A stretch of 64,000 nt of DNA from the NCBI GenBank assembly GCA_050187875.1, contig JBFWXB010000022.1, positions 1-64,000 on the forward strand, written 5' to 3'. Source of the stretch: JAFKKS01 sp050187875 (lineage in GTDB: Bacteria; Pseudomonadota; Alphaproteobacteria; Rhizobiales; Xanthobacteraceae). Position 1 is the first letter of the stretch. Every line of letters starts with the position of its first letter. The notes beneath the pieces are model-generated. The model searched no databases and was not told the origin of the DNA. It worked only from the letters and a program-made list of their open reading frames with translations. Positions 16,235 through 24,169 of this stretch are shown piece after piece. A program made the position numbers and the translations under genes.

Positions 16235-17043
16235 GCGAGCCGACGCAAATCGAGTCCCCGGTGTTCGGCGCCTACGCGCCGAGCGCGCTCCAGCAGCGCA
16301 TTATCGCGTTCGCGCGCGCGACGCCGCTGCATCACGGCCGGCTGCGAAACGGAGTCGTGCGGCTGCTGGCGCACGTTCGCCCAGGACCGATCGATTGGCG
16401 GGTCGGCGGCGGTGCGTTTCGATTGCGCCTCGATCACAACGGGACCGATCGGGCGTTGTTGCTCAAGCCGCAGTTCGAGGCCAGCGAGGTCGCGTTTCTC
16501 GCTGCGACGGCCTGTGATGGCGTATTCGTCGACATCGGCGCGAATGTCGGGGCCTACACGATATTGGTTTCCGCGGCGACCGACGGAGGTTGCCGGGTGC
16601 TGGCGATCGAGCCGCTCAAAATCCTCGCCGATCAGTTGCGCGCCAATGTCGCGCTCAGCGGCTTCGACAAGGTGACGGTGCTCGGCCATGCGCTGAGCGC
16701 TAAGGAGGGAGAACTCGCACTGCGCCTCGATGCGGCCAATCTCGGCGCGAGCGCTGTTCGCGGCGAAGGCGACTACGTGGTGCGGGCGCGGCCGCTTCTC
16801 GACACGGTTTTGGACGCCGGGATTGACGCCATCGATGCACTGAAGATCGATATCGAAGGGCATGAGGACCACGTCCTCGTGCCGTTCTTTTCAACTGCGC
16901 CTCGCGCTCTCTGGCCGCGGCGGGTCGTGATCGAGCACCTGCACCGTGCCGGATGGCAGCACGACTGCATCGCCGACATGGTGGCGCGCGGCTATGCCGT
17001 CATGGGCAAAACCCGCACCAATTTGCTGCTTTCGTGCACTTAA
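16231..17043 (+). CDS. FkbM-family SAM-dependent methyltransferase inside the sdh operon
   Basis: A 270-residue protein. The SAM-binding motif is VDIGANVGAYT at about residues 100-110, followed by the acidic motif LAIEP and by IDALKIDIEGHED, the FkbM-type core. TTG 16231 overlaps the sdhA stop (TTGA), so translation is probably coupled; GTG 16261 is an alternative. FkbM enzymes O-methylate small molecules, glycans and some lipids; the substrate here is unknown. It separates sdhA from sdhB by 840 bp on the same strand, so it is expected to be on the sdh message. The gene shows the same GC-rich codon use as its neighbours, which argues against a very recent arrival. Confidence 0.85.
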   Translation: MSEPTQIESPVFGAYAPSALQQRIIAFARATPLHHGRLRNGVVRLLAHVRPGPIDWRVGGGAFRLRLDHNGTDRALLLKPQFEASEVAFLAATACDGVFVDIGANVGAYTILVSAATDGGCRVLAIEPLKILADQLRANVALSGFDKVTVLGHALSAKEGELALRLDAANLGASAVRGEGDYVVRARPLLDTVLDAGIDAIDALKIDIEGHEDHVLVPFFSTAPRALWPRRVVIEHLHRAGWQHDCIADMVARGYAVMGKTRTNLLLSCT

Positions 17044-17074
17044 CGCTCGTCCTTAGAACTGAAAGACTGATGAT

Positions 17075-17854
17075 ATGGTCGAACTGACGCTTCCGAAGAA
17101 CTCGCGGATCACCGAGGGCAAGACGTGGCCGAAGCCGATGAGCGCGGCGCGCGTCACGGAGTTCAAGATCTATCGTTGGAGTCCCGACGAGCAGAAGAAC
17201 CCGCGGATGGACACCTACTACGTCAACCGCGACGACTGCGGGCCGATGGTTCTGGACGCGCTGATCTGGATCAAGTCGAACATCGATTCGACGCTGACCT
17301 TCCGCCGCTCCTGCCGCGAGGGCATCTGCGGCTCCTGCTCGATGAACATCGACGGCGTCAACACGCTCGCCTGCACGCGCGGCATGGACGAGATCGACGG
17401 AACGGTGAAGATCTATCCGCTGCCGCACATGCCGGTGGTCAAGGACCTGGTGCCGGACCTGACGACCTTCTATGCGCAGCACGCGTCCATCCAGCCTTAT
17501 CTGCAGACGGTGAGCCCGACGCCGCAGCGCGAGTGGAAGCAGTCGGAGCCCGAGCGCGGCAAGCTCGACGGACTTTACGAATGCATTTTGTGCGCCTGCT
17601 GCACGACCTCATGCCCGAGCTATTGGTGGAACGGCGACCGTTATCTCGGCCCTGCGGCGCTGCTGCAGGCGGCGCGCTGGCTCAAGGATTCGCGCGACGA
17701 GCAGACAGGCGAGCGCCTCGACTTCCTGGAGGACCCGTTCCGCCTCTACCGCTGCCATACCATCATGAACTGCACCAAGGCGTGCCCGAAGGGCCTCAAT
17801 CCGGCGCAGGCGATCGCCGAGATCAAGGCGATGATGGTCGAGCGGCAGACGTAG
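17075..17854 (+). CDS. sdhB: Succinate dehydrogenase iron-sulfur subunit
   Basis: A 259-residue electron-transfer subunit. The [2Fe-2S] cysteines are Cys80, Cys85, Cys88 and Cys100 (SCREGICGSCSMNIDG ... LAC). The [4Fe-4S] and [3Fe-4S] motifs follow as CILCACCTTSCPSYWW and CHTIMNCTKACPKGLNP. It carries electrons from the SdhA flavin to the SdhCD quinone site. Located 31 bp after the FkbM gene, it should be co-transcribed with sdhCDA. Confidence 0.98.
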   Translation: MVELTLPKNSRITEGKTWPKPMSAARVTEFKIYRWSPDEQKNPRMDTYYVNRDDCGPMVLDALIWIKSNIDSTLTFRRSCREGICGSCSMNIDGVNTLACTRGMDEIDGTVKIYPLPHMPVVKDLVPDLTTFYAQHASIQPYLQTVSPTPQREWKQSEPERGKLDGLYECILCACCTTSCPSYWWNGDRYLGPAALLQAARWLKDSRDEQTGERLDFLEDPFRLYRCHTIMNCTKACPKGLNPAQAIAEIKAMMVERQT

Positions 17855-17876
17855 CGCCTTCGGGGAAAGCAGCGGT

Positions 17877-17956
17877 GTCATTCCGGGGCGCCGCTCTTGC
17901 GGCGAGCCCGGAATCCATAACCCCAGATCACGATGATTTTGGATCGAATCGACGGC
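17877..17956. repeat. Short palindromic repeat plus truncated RIME-like fragment
   Basis: 17877-17925 is a 'GTCATTCCGGGGCGCC...GAGCCCGGAATCC' element. It is followed at 17928-17954 by AGATCACGATGATTTTGGATCGAATCGA, which is only the outer 27 bases of the RIME-like element; the rest is missing. This is the only clearly truncated RIME-like copy in the window. Confidence 0.7.
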
Positions 17957-18017
17957 CACGATATCGAGGCGGTTTGTCACGCGCCGGCGTAAGCCTTGGC
18001 GCATATGAGCGCGCAGC

Positions 18018-18052
18018 AAACGGCCGGCGCAACGCCGGCCGTTTGCATTTTT
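18018..18052 (+). terminator. Intrinsic terminator after the sdh operon
   Basis: A perfect 12-bp stem AAACGGCCGGCG/CGCCGGCCGTTT with a 3-base loop is followed by GCATTTTT on the plus strand. It lies 160 bp after sdhB and 15 bp beyond the end of the opposing small gene, so it may serve both directions. Confidence 0.8.
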
Positions 18053-18066
18053 AACGGTGTGCGGCG

Positions 18067-18360
18067 CTACTCGCCGTTGATGCCGTCTTCTTCCTCGTAG
18101 CGGTTCTGCCGCACGATGGAGCCGGTATTCTCGTCCTCACGTGGCGTCGCGTAGCCGCGATACATGGTGCGAGGCCGCGTGTAGTAAGGCTCGGAGAAAC
18201 GTCCGTAAGTATTACCGTAGTTCGAGCCGCCGGGGTCGCTCTCGTTGACAGCCGGATAGTTGTTGGAAAGGTCGGGAGAGCCCTCGCCGGCGAAAGCCTG
18301 CGAGCCGAGCGCCGTCAGCGTGAGGGCGGCGGCGAGTGCGATCGTCTGAGTCGTCTTCAT
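18067..18360 (-). CDS. Small exported protein, paralogue A
   Basis: A 97-residue product with a signal peptide (MKTTQTIALAAALTLTALGSQAFA) and a short mature chain rich in Tyr, Asn, Arg and Glu (GEGSPDLSNNYPAVNES, then EDENTGSIVRQNRYEEEDG). ATG 18360 is preceded by GGAG at a good distance. It resembles the product at 19517-19810: both mature parts begin AGEGS-x-D-x-x-NN and both have an ENTG motif, and both genes end in a hairpin with the same GGCCGGC stem. Function unknown; presumably periplasmic. Confidence 0.75.
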   Translation of the reverse strand: MKTTQTIALAAALTLTALGSQAFAGEGSPDLSNNYPAVNESDPGGSNYGNTYGRFSEPYYTRPRTMYRGYATPREDENTGSIVRQNRYEEEDGINGE

Positions 18361-18726
18361 GATCATCTCCATTGCGAACGAGCGTGACGCACTTGCCCCG
18401 ATTCCGAACGTACCGGGATACGTTCGGAAGATTCCAACTTGAGGGTCACCGTTCTGGTTGACGCCGCAGGAGACATCCGGTCAACGCCGCCGTCGCCTTG
18501 CAGCCTGCCGCCAGATAACGCGGACGGCGATGATTGGAAGGCGCGGCGCGGCAGCCATGCAAATGGTGCAAGTGCGAACACAAACGCGCGAGCCAAAGAG
18601 GGCTCTCGGGTCTGATCCAACATTGAATCAGACCCGTCGTTATCGTTTTGTTTGAGCATGGTCCGCCGGATCGGGCCCGAGGACATGCTTTTCAGAAAAC
18701 CGGTTTCCACTTTTCGGGATCATGCT
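18361..18726. other. Gene-free interval with a perfect hairpin and a repeat fragment
   Basis: 18607-18636 forms a perfect 10-bp stem (CGGGTCTGAT/ATCAGACCCG) followed by TTATCGTTTTG, which could terminate plus-strand transcription. 18660-18725 carries another common Hyphomicrobiales intergenic sequence (ACATGCTTTTCAGAAAACCG, then TTTCCACTTTTCGGGATCATG) whose ends are partly complementary. I see no gene. Confidence 0.55.
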
Positions 18727-19305
18727 TTAGGCGTGTTTCAACAATCGCGCCTGCACGTCGAGCACGGCGGTGGCGAAGCCGAGGGTATCCACCAGCGACT
18801 CGCGCATCAGCGACAGCGCCGTCGGCTGCGGCGCCTCCACATGCGCGGCGACGCTGCCGAAATCGAATTGCAGATCGGCGTCGAATTTTCGCGCCAGCCG
18901 CTGCATCACCTTGTTCTCCGCGAGGCACGCCATGTAGAGCGTTCGGATACGCCGGTTGCGTGCGCTCAAGATCGTGTGCCGCAGCAGCACGGCGCCGACG
19001 CCATGGCTTTGCCACGGCTTCTCGATGCTGAACGCGGCCTCCGCCTCGTGTGCCAGGTGCGGGCCGAGCGGGCGCAGTTCGGCGACGCCGCGCAGGATGC
19101 CGTCGAGAAAGAAGCCATGCATTACCGTGCGGAGGTCGCGCGACATCGACGCGTAGTTCTCGATGAAGGCATCCGACACGGCGCCGCTGAAGCGGCTGCG
19201 GCGGCTTTCAGGGTCGAGACGCAGGAGATGGTCGCGATAGGCGGCGTGATCCGCGGGGGGGAGCTTGCGAACGGTGCCGGCGTGCGGGAGAGGTTCGTGC
19301 GTCAT
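18727..19305 (-). CDS. GNAT-family N-acetyltransferase
   Basis: A 192-residue protein with the GNAT fold: MTHEPLPHAGTVRKLPPADHA start, RDHLLRLDPESRRSRFSGAVSDAFI, the beta-4 region GILRGVAELRPLG, and the acetyl-CoA-binding segment EKPWQSHGVGAVLLRHTILSARNRRI, where Q-x-x-G-V-G-A corresponds to motif A. I chose ATG 19305; the longer frame adds 27 basic residues without a better ribosome site. LDPESRRSRF is typical of stand-alone GNAT proteins or the GNAT domain fused to acyl-CoA synthetases. Substrate unknown. Confidence 0.85.
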   Translation of the reverse strand: MTHEPLPHAGTVRKLPPADHAAYRDHLLRLDPESRRSRFSGAVSDAFIENYASMSRDLRTVMHGFFLDGILRGVAELRPLGPHLAHEAEAAFSIEKPWQSHGVGAVLLRHTILSARNRRIRTLYMACLAENKVMQRLARKFDADLQFDFGSVAAHVEAPQPTALSLMRESLVDTLGFATAVLDVQARLLKHA

Positions 19306-19465
19306 GAGGGTTCGCCTTCGTTGAAGGCTCTCGCAGGTGCGCTTCCTCACGATGCATTCGCCGACGCCCGTTCCGGGTCTTGTCATGCGGAGCTAGATGT
19401 AAGGCTGCGATCGTGGCCGTTAAATGAATCCGCGCGAAAAAATGCCGTGGCATGGGGTCGCAAGA

Positions 19466-19492
19466 AAACGGCCGGCGCCGGGCCGGCCGTTT
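19466..19492 (-). terminator. Intrinsic terminator of the small exported protein gene (paralogue B)
   Basis: An 11-bp perfect stem AAACGGCCGGC/GCCGGCCGTTT with a 5-base loop. On the minus strand it is followed by TTCTT. It lies 24 bp after the stop of the gene at 19517-19810. The stem sequence is the same as in the terminator at 18018-18052. Confidence 0.75.
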
Positions 19493-19516
19493 CGGGTGAT
19501 CCTCTTGCGCGAGCCG

Positions 19517-19810
19517 CTACTCGTCGTAGTCGGGCTCTGGCATGCTTCTCGGCACGTAGCCGGTATTCTCGTCCGCGCCGATGACCGGGGCGGAGACCGC
19601 ATAATCCGGCGTCCCGTAATAACGCGGCGTCTCGTAGCCCGGCACGACCACGATCTCGGGCGCGGCATAGCGGGGCTCGTATTCGTTCGGATATTGCTGC
19701 GTTCCGATCACATTGTTGTCGGAGTCGACGGATCCTTCGCCCGCCTGGGCGGTGGCGGCCAAGCCGACCGCGAGCACAGCCGCGAGCGCGGCCTTCATCG
19801 TGTTGTTCAT
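19517..19810 (-). CDS. Small exported protein, paralogue B
   Basis: A 97-residue product, the same length as the one at 18067-18360. ATG 19810 follows AAGGAGAACGGG. The signal peptide is MNNTMKAALAAVLAVGLAATAQA; the mature chain is GEGSVDSDNNVIGTQQYPNE, then a Tyr/Pro-rich part (PGYETPRYYGTPDY) and ADENTGYVPRSMPEPDYDE. The matching opening, ENTG motif, length and terminator stem indicate a duplication, later separated by the GNAT gene. Function unknown. Confidence 0.75.
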   Translation of the reverse strand: MNNTMKAALAAVLAVGLAATAQAGEGSVDSDNNVIGTQQYPNEYEPRYAAPEIVVVPGYETPRYYGTPDYAVSAPVIGADENTGYVPRSMPEPDYDE

Positions 19811-20109
19811 CCCGTTCTCCTTTGAAGGATGGTTTGTTTCTGGCGCGCGAGGCCGTTGTTTGCCGGCCGGTTGGCGCGCGCCGTGCGCTGCCTGGCACTT
19901 GGAGCTAACGAGGGCGGCGCGGCGTGGTTCCGGCCACATCCGGGGCCAGCTTCACCGGTCCGTGAGGACGCTGCTCGCACGCGGCTTATAACGCCCCGAA
20001 AAAAAGCGCTTTCCGCCGTGGGAAACGCGCGGGGAGAGCGGAACCGGGTTTCGCTCCATCGCGTCCCGCACTATGAGAGAGCCACCCGCCACCGAGTTTT
20101 TCACCTCAC

Positions 20110-21282
20110 ATGCAAGGCGCTCTTTCGAACCGCTACGACGCGCTGGTCGCCGCCGGCGAAATCGAACGCGACACCGCGCAGGAGGCGATCCTGGGCCGGT
20201 TCGAACGGCTGTGCCAGGACCTGGCGGCGCGGCGCAACAGCGGCAAGTCCTCGGCGCTCGGCTGGCTGCTGCGGCGAAAGGGCGAGCGCGAACCGGTCAA
20301 GGGCGTCTACCTCTACGGCAGCGTCGGACGCGGCAAGACCATGCTCATGGATCTGTTCTTCGCCGTCGCGCCGGCCGAGCGCAAGCGGCGGGCGCACTTT
20401 CATGAGTTCATGCTGGACGTGCATGAGCGCGTGCACGCGTACCGCCAGAAGCAGAAGCGCGGCGAGGTCGGCGAAGGCGATCCGATCTCGATGGTGGCCG
20501 CGGATATCAGCGAAGAATGCACGCTGCTCTGCTTCGACGAATTCCACGTCACCGACATCGCCGACGCGATGATTCTCGGGCGGCTGTTCACGCAGCTCTT
20601 CGAGGCCGGTCTTGTCGTCGTCGCGACCTCGAACGTCGCGCCCGACGATCTTTATGCCGAGGGCCTCAATCGCGCGCTGTTCCTGCCGTTCATCGCGCTT
20701 CTCAAATCGCGCGTCGACGTGATGCGGCTCGATTCGCGTACCGATTTCCGGCTGGAAAAGCTTGCGGGCGCGCCGGTCTGGTACGTTCCCGCCGACGCTT
20801 CCGCCGACGCCGCGATGAACCAGGCGTGGCGCCGCCTGACGACCGGCGAAAATGGCGCGCCGGTCGATCTGCCGATCAAGAGCCGCGTCATCCATGTGCC
20901 GCGCGCGGCGATGGGCGCCGCCCGCTTCGCCTTCAAGGACATCTGCGGCGTTCCGCTCGCCGCCGCCGACTATCTCAAGATCGCGCATGAGTTTCATACG
21001 CTGCTGATCGACCACATCCCGGTCATGGATTACGCGCGCCGCAACGAGGCGAAGCGCTTCATCATTCTCATCGACACGCTTTACGACTACGGCGTGAAGC
21101 TCGTCGCTTCCGCCGCGGCCGAACCCACGGATCTCTATACCGGCGAGAATGGTTACGAGGCGCTGGAGTTCAGCCGCACGGCGTCGCGATTGATCGAGAT
21201 GCGCTCGGAAGAATATCTCGCGCTTCCGCACGGCTCGCGCGCCGCCGCCGGCGAGGTGCGCCCCGGAGTGGTCGATACCTGA
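20110..21282 (+). CDS. zapE: ZapE/AFG1-family ATPase
   Basis: A 390-residue AAA-like ATPase. Walker A is GSVGRGKT at residues 70-77, Walker B is LLCFDEFHVTD, and the sensor region is VATSNVAPDDLY. ZapE associates with the Z-ring during division in E. coli; eukaryotic AFG1 acts in mitochondrial protein quality control. The gene precedes mdh in many alphaproteobacteria, the arrangement seen here, with a 477-bp spacer containing repeats and a probable promoter. Confidence 0.94.
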   Translation: MQGALSNRYDALVAAGEIERDTAQEAILGRFERLCQDLAARRNSGKSSALGWLLRRKGEREPVKGVYLYGSVGRGKTMLMDLFFAVAPAERKRRAHFHEFMLDVHERVHAYRQKQKRGEVGEGDPISMVAADISEECTLLCFDEFHVTDIADAMILGRLFTQLFEAGLVVVATSNVAPDDLYAEGLNRALFLPFIALLKSRVDVMRLDSRTDFRLEKLAGAPVWYVPADASADAAMNQAWRRLTTGENGAPVDLPIKSRVIHVPRAAMGAARFAFKDICGVPLAAADYLKIAHEFHTLLIDHIPVMDYARRNEAKRFIILIDTLYDYGVKLVASAAAEPTDLYTGENGYEALEFSRTASRLIEMRSEEYLALPHGSRAAAGEVRPGVVDT

Positions 21283-21334
21283 GGCCCGCGTCGACTTGCA
21301 GTCCGTCGCCCGGGCTGAGCGCAGTCCGCGTGCC

Positions 21335-21562
21335 CCGTAGCCTGGATTGAGCGCAGCGAAATCCGGGAGGCGCGCCCGGCCCGGACGGTTCCCCGCGTTT
21401 CGCTGCGCTCAACACGGGCTACGACGTCGTGCCCGGCCGTCAGTCGTGCCCTCTCCTTCTCCTCCGTCGTGCCGGCCGAGCGCTGTTGGCCTCAGCATTA
21501 TCGAGAGCATGATGGTTCCGGTTTCTGGCTCGCGGCGGCGTTGCCGCCTTGGCCGGAATGAC
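21335..21562. repeat. Two palindromic repeats in the zapE-mdh spacer
   Basis: 21340-21425: GTAGCCTGGATTGAGCGCAG ... CTGCGCTCAACACGGGCTAC, a long inverted repeat related to 3606-3682. 21490-21562: GGTTCCGGTTTCTGGCTCGC ... GGCCGGAATGACGG, half of the GTCATTCC family. No gene is seen between 21283 and 21759. Confidence 0.65.
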
Positions 21563-21603
21563 GGCCCTGTGCATTGCACCACAACAGGGCGGCGAAAGGT
21601 GCT

Positions 21604-21627
21604 TGTCATTCTGGTATAATGTATAAT
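21604..21627 (+). promoter_or_regulatory. Candidate mdh promoter with duplicated TATAAT
   Basis: TTGTCA at 21604, then two TATAAT boxes at 21615-21620 and 21622-21627. The spacing from TTGTCA to the second box is 12 bases, within the shorter range described for the alphaproteobacterial housekeeping sigma factor. It lies in a local AT-rich patch ending TTTTTTGAG, about 130 bp before the mdh ATG, and directly after a palindromic repeat that would end upstream transcription. Confidence 0.45.
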
Positions 21628-21759
21628 AGTTTTTTGAGAGCGCGATGCAGGATGGCTTTGCCAACGGCATCCTGGCTTGTGTGGAGGGCGTTTAAGGATT
21701 AACCCAGCGACGGCTGCGGTTCGGCAGCGTCTCATCCATCTTCGAAGGTTTTTCCTCGC

Positions 21760-22725
21760 ATGGCACGCAAAAAGGTTGCCTTGATCGGCGCAGGCCAGAT
21801 CGGCGGTACGCTGGCACATCTCGTGGGGCTCAAGGAGCTCGGCGACGTTGTGATGTTCGACATCGCGGAAGGCATTCCGCAGGGCAAATCGCTCGATTTG
21901 GCGGAGTCTTCGCCGGTCAACGGCTTCGACGCCCGCTTCTCCGGCACCAACACATACGACGCGATCGAGGGCGCTGACGTGTGCATCGTCACCGCCGGCG
22001 TGCCGCGTAAGCCGGGCATGAGCCGCGATGATCTCATCGGCATCAACCTCAAGGTCATGGAGCAGGTCGGCGCCGGCATCCGCAAATATGCGCCGAACGC
22101 CTTCGTTATCTGCATCACCAATCCGCTCGACGCCATGGTCTGGGCGCTGCAGAAGTCGAGCGGCCTCAACAAGCACATGGTCGTCGGCATGGCCGGCGTG
22201 CTCGACTCGGCGCGCTTCCGCTACTTCCTCGCCGACGAATTCAACGTCTCGGTCGAGGACGTCACCGCCTTCGTTCTCGGCGGCCACGGCGACGACATGG
22301 TGCCGCTGGTGCGCTATTCGACCGTCGCCGGCATTCCGCTGCCCGACCTCGTGAAGATGGGCTGGACCAGCCAGGCGCGCATCGACGCAATCGTCGACCG
22401 CACGCGTAAGGGCGGCGGCGAGATCGTCAACCTGCTCAAGACCGGCTCGGCCTTCTATGCGCCGGCGGCGTCGGCCATCGCGATGGCCGAGAGCTACCTC
22501 AAGGACAAGAAGCGCGTCCTGCCTTGCGCCGCCTATCTCAACGGCGAATACGGCGTGCGCGATCTCTATCTCGGCGTCCCGGTGGTGATCGGCGCCAAGG
22601 GCGTCGAGCGCGTCGTGCAGATCGAGCTCTCGCGTGCCGAGCAGGAGATGCTGACGAAGTCGGTCGGCTCGGTGCAGACGCTCGTTGACGCGTGCAAGAA
22701 AATCGTGCCGGACCTGGCGAAGTGA
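21760..22725 (+). CDS. mdh: Malate dehydrogenase (LDH-like)
   Basis: A 321-residue NAD-dependent enzyme interconverting malate and oxaloacetate. The NAD motif GAGQIGGTLAH starts at residue 10. The mobile-loop Arg residues are in TAGVPRKPGMSRDDLIG, and the catalytic His is in LGGHGDDMVPLVRY. It is of the LDH-like type normal for alphaproteobacteria. First of the TCA run mdh-sucC-sucD-sucA-sucB-lpdA; a RIME-like repeat lies between it and sucC. Confidence 0.98.
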   Translation: MARKKVALIGAGQIGGTLAHLVGLKELGDVVMFDIAEGIPQGKSLDLAESSPVNGFDARFSGTNTYDAIEGADVCIVTAGVPRKPGMSRDDLIGINLKVMEQVGAGIRKYAPNAFVICITNPLDAMVWALQKSSGLNKHMVVGMAGVLDSARFRYFLADEFNVSVEDVTAFVLGGHGDDMVPLVRYSTVAGIPLPDLVKMGWTSQARIDAIVDRTRKGGGEIVNLLKTGSAFYAPAASAIAMAESYLKDKKRVLPCAAYLNGEYGVRDLYLGVPVVIGAKGVERVVQIELSRAEQEMLTKSVGSVQTLVDACKKIVPDLAK

Positions 22726-22847
22726 ATGAGCTTGATGCTTGGAGCCCGTTTCCCGGGCGCGGCGCAGCGCGAAGCGATGCAATGCAGACCCGGGAACCCG
22801 GTGTTCCGGAAGACGACCGGGGTCCCGCATCTGCAACGCGGCGCCTA

Positions 22848-22960
22848 GAGCGGGATGAGGAAAAGTGTGGAGCGGTTTTCCGCCCGCATCCCGCTCTAAG
22901 TTATGAGAATCGATCACGTTTATGATTTTGGATCGATTCGATCCAAAATCATCGTGATCT
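22848..22960 (+). repeat. RIME-like double-hairpin repeat, copy 4
   Basis: A complete element: GAGCGGGATGAGGAAAA...CCGCATCCCGCTC, linker TAAGTTATGAGAATCGATCACG, then GATTTTGGATCGATTCGATCCAAAATC and ATCGTGATCT. It lies in the 274-bp mdh-sucC spacer, inside what is often one transcription unit, so it may mark an mRNA processing or attenuation point. Confidence 0.9.
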
Positions 22961-22999
22961 AGGCGCTGCATCGCGTGCGGGACACGAGAGGGCGGAAGC

Positions 23000-24169
23000 A
23001 TGAACATCCACGAATACCAGGCGAAGGCGGTATTGCGCGAATTCGGCGTGCCGGTGCCGCGCGGCGTTCCCGCGCTGTCGCAGGAAGAAGTGGCGAAGGC
23101 GGCGAATGAGCTCGGTGGCCCGGTCTGGGTGGTGAAGGCGCAGATCCACGCGGGCGGCCGCGGCAAGGCGGGCGGCGTCAAAGTCGTGAAGTCGATCGGC
23201 GATGTCGAAAAAGAGGCGAAGCGCCTGCTCGGCTCGACCCTGGTGACGCATCAGACCGGCCCCGCCGGCCGCAAGGTGCGCCGCCTCTACATCGAGGAAG
23301 GCTCGGCGATCGATCGCGAGTTCTATCTCTCGATGCTGGTCGATCGCGGAACCTCGCGCGTCGCCATCGTCGTGTCGCGCGAAGGCGGCATGGACATCGA
23401 GGAAGTCGCGGCGAAGACGCCGGAGAGAGTGCATACGCTTACCGTCGATCCGGTGACCGGCGTGTCGCCGTTCCACGCGCGCCTCATTTCGGAAGTGCTC
23501 GGCCTCGACGCCGACCTGCAGAAGCAGATGGTCGGCCTTCTCTCGCGGCTCTACAAAGCCTTCGTCGAGAAGGACATGAGCATGCTGGAGATCAACCCGC
23601 TCGTCGTCACCAAGGAGGACAAGCTCCTCTGCCTCGACGCCAAGGTCGGCTTCGACGACAACGCGCTCTATCGCCACGCCGACATCGTCGCGCTGCGCGA
23701 CCTCAACGAAGAGGACGAGAAGGAAGTCGAGGCCTCGAAGTACGACCTCAACTATGTCGCCCTCGACGGCACCATCGGCTGCATGGTCAACGGCGCCGGC
23801 CTCGCCATGGCGACGATGGACATCATCAAGCTCTACGGCGAGGAGCCGGCGAACTTCCTCGATGTCGGCGGCGGCGCCAGCAAGGAGAAGGTCGCGGCCG
23901 CGTTCAAGATCATCACCGCCGATCCCAAGGTGAAGGGCATCCTCGTCAACATCTTCGGCGGCATCATGAAATGCGACGTCATCGCCGAAGGCGTGGTCGC
24001 GGCGGTGAAGGACGTCGGCCTGCGCGTGCCGCTGGTCGTGCGCCTTGAAGGCACCAATGTCGAGAAGGGCAAGCAGATCATCAACGAGTCGAAGCTCAAT
24101 GTGATCTCCGCCGACGACCTCGACGACGCGGCGCAGAAGATCGTCAAAGCGGTGAAGAAGGCGGCCTGA
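23000..24169 (+). CDS. sucC: Succinyl-CoA synthetase (ADP-forming) beta subunit
   Basis: A 389-residue ATP-grasp subunit. MNIHEYQAKAVLREFGVPVPRG is the standard opening; KAQIHAGGRGKAGGVK binds nucleotide; LEINPLVVT and GGIMKCDVIAEGV are conserved later segments. With SucD it converts succinyl-CoA, ADP and phosphate to succinate, CoA and ATP. GAGAGGGCGGAAGC precedes the ATG. The stop TGA overlaps the sucD start by one base (TGATG). Confidence 0.98.
   Translation: MNIHEYQAKAVLREFGVPVPRGVPALSQEEVAKAANELGGPVWVVKAQIHAGGRGKAGGVKVVKSIGDVEKEAKRLLGSTLVTHQTGPAGRKVRRLYIEEGSAIDREFYLSMLVDRGTSRVAIVVSREGGMDIEEVAAKTPERVHTLTVDPVTGVSPFHARLISEVLGLDADLQKQMVGLLSRLYKAFVEKDMSMLEINPLVVTKEDKLLCLDAKVGFDDNALYRHADIVALRDLNEEDEKEVEASKYDLNYVALDGTIGCMVNGAGLAMATMDIIKLYGEEPANFLDVGGGASKEKVAAAFKIITADPKVKGILVNIFGGIMKCDVIAEGVVAAVKDVGLRVPLVVRLEGTNVEKGKQIINESKLNVISADDLDDAAQKIVKAVKKAA

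Noticed and set aside
13996..17854. Disruption of sdh by the FkbM gene considered as a broken operon
   Set aside because: sdhA and sdhB are both full length with all cofactor residues, and the reading direction is unchanged, so the operon appears functional.
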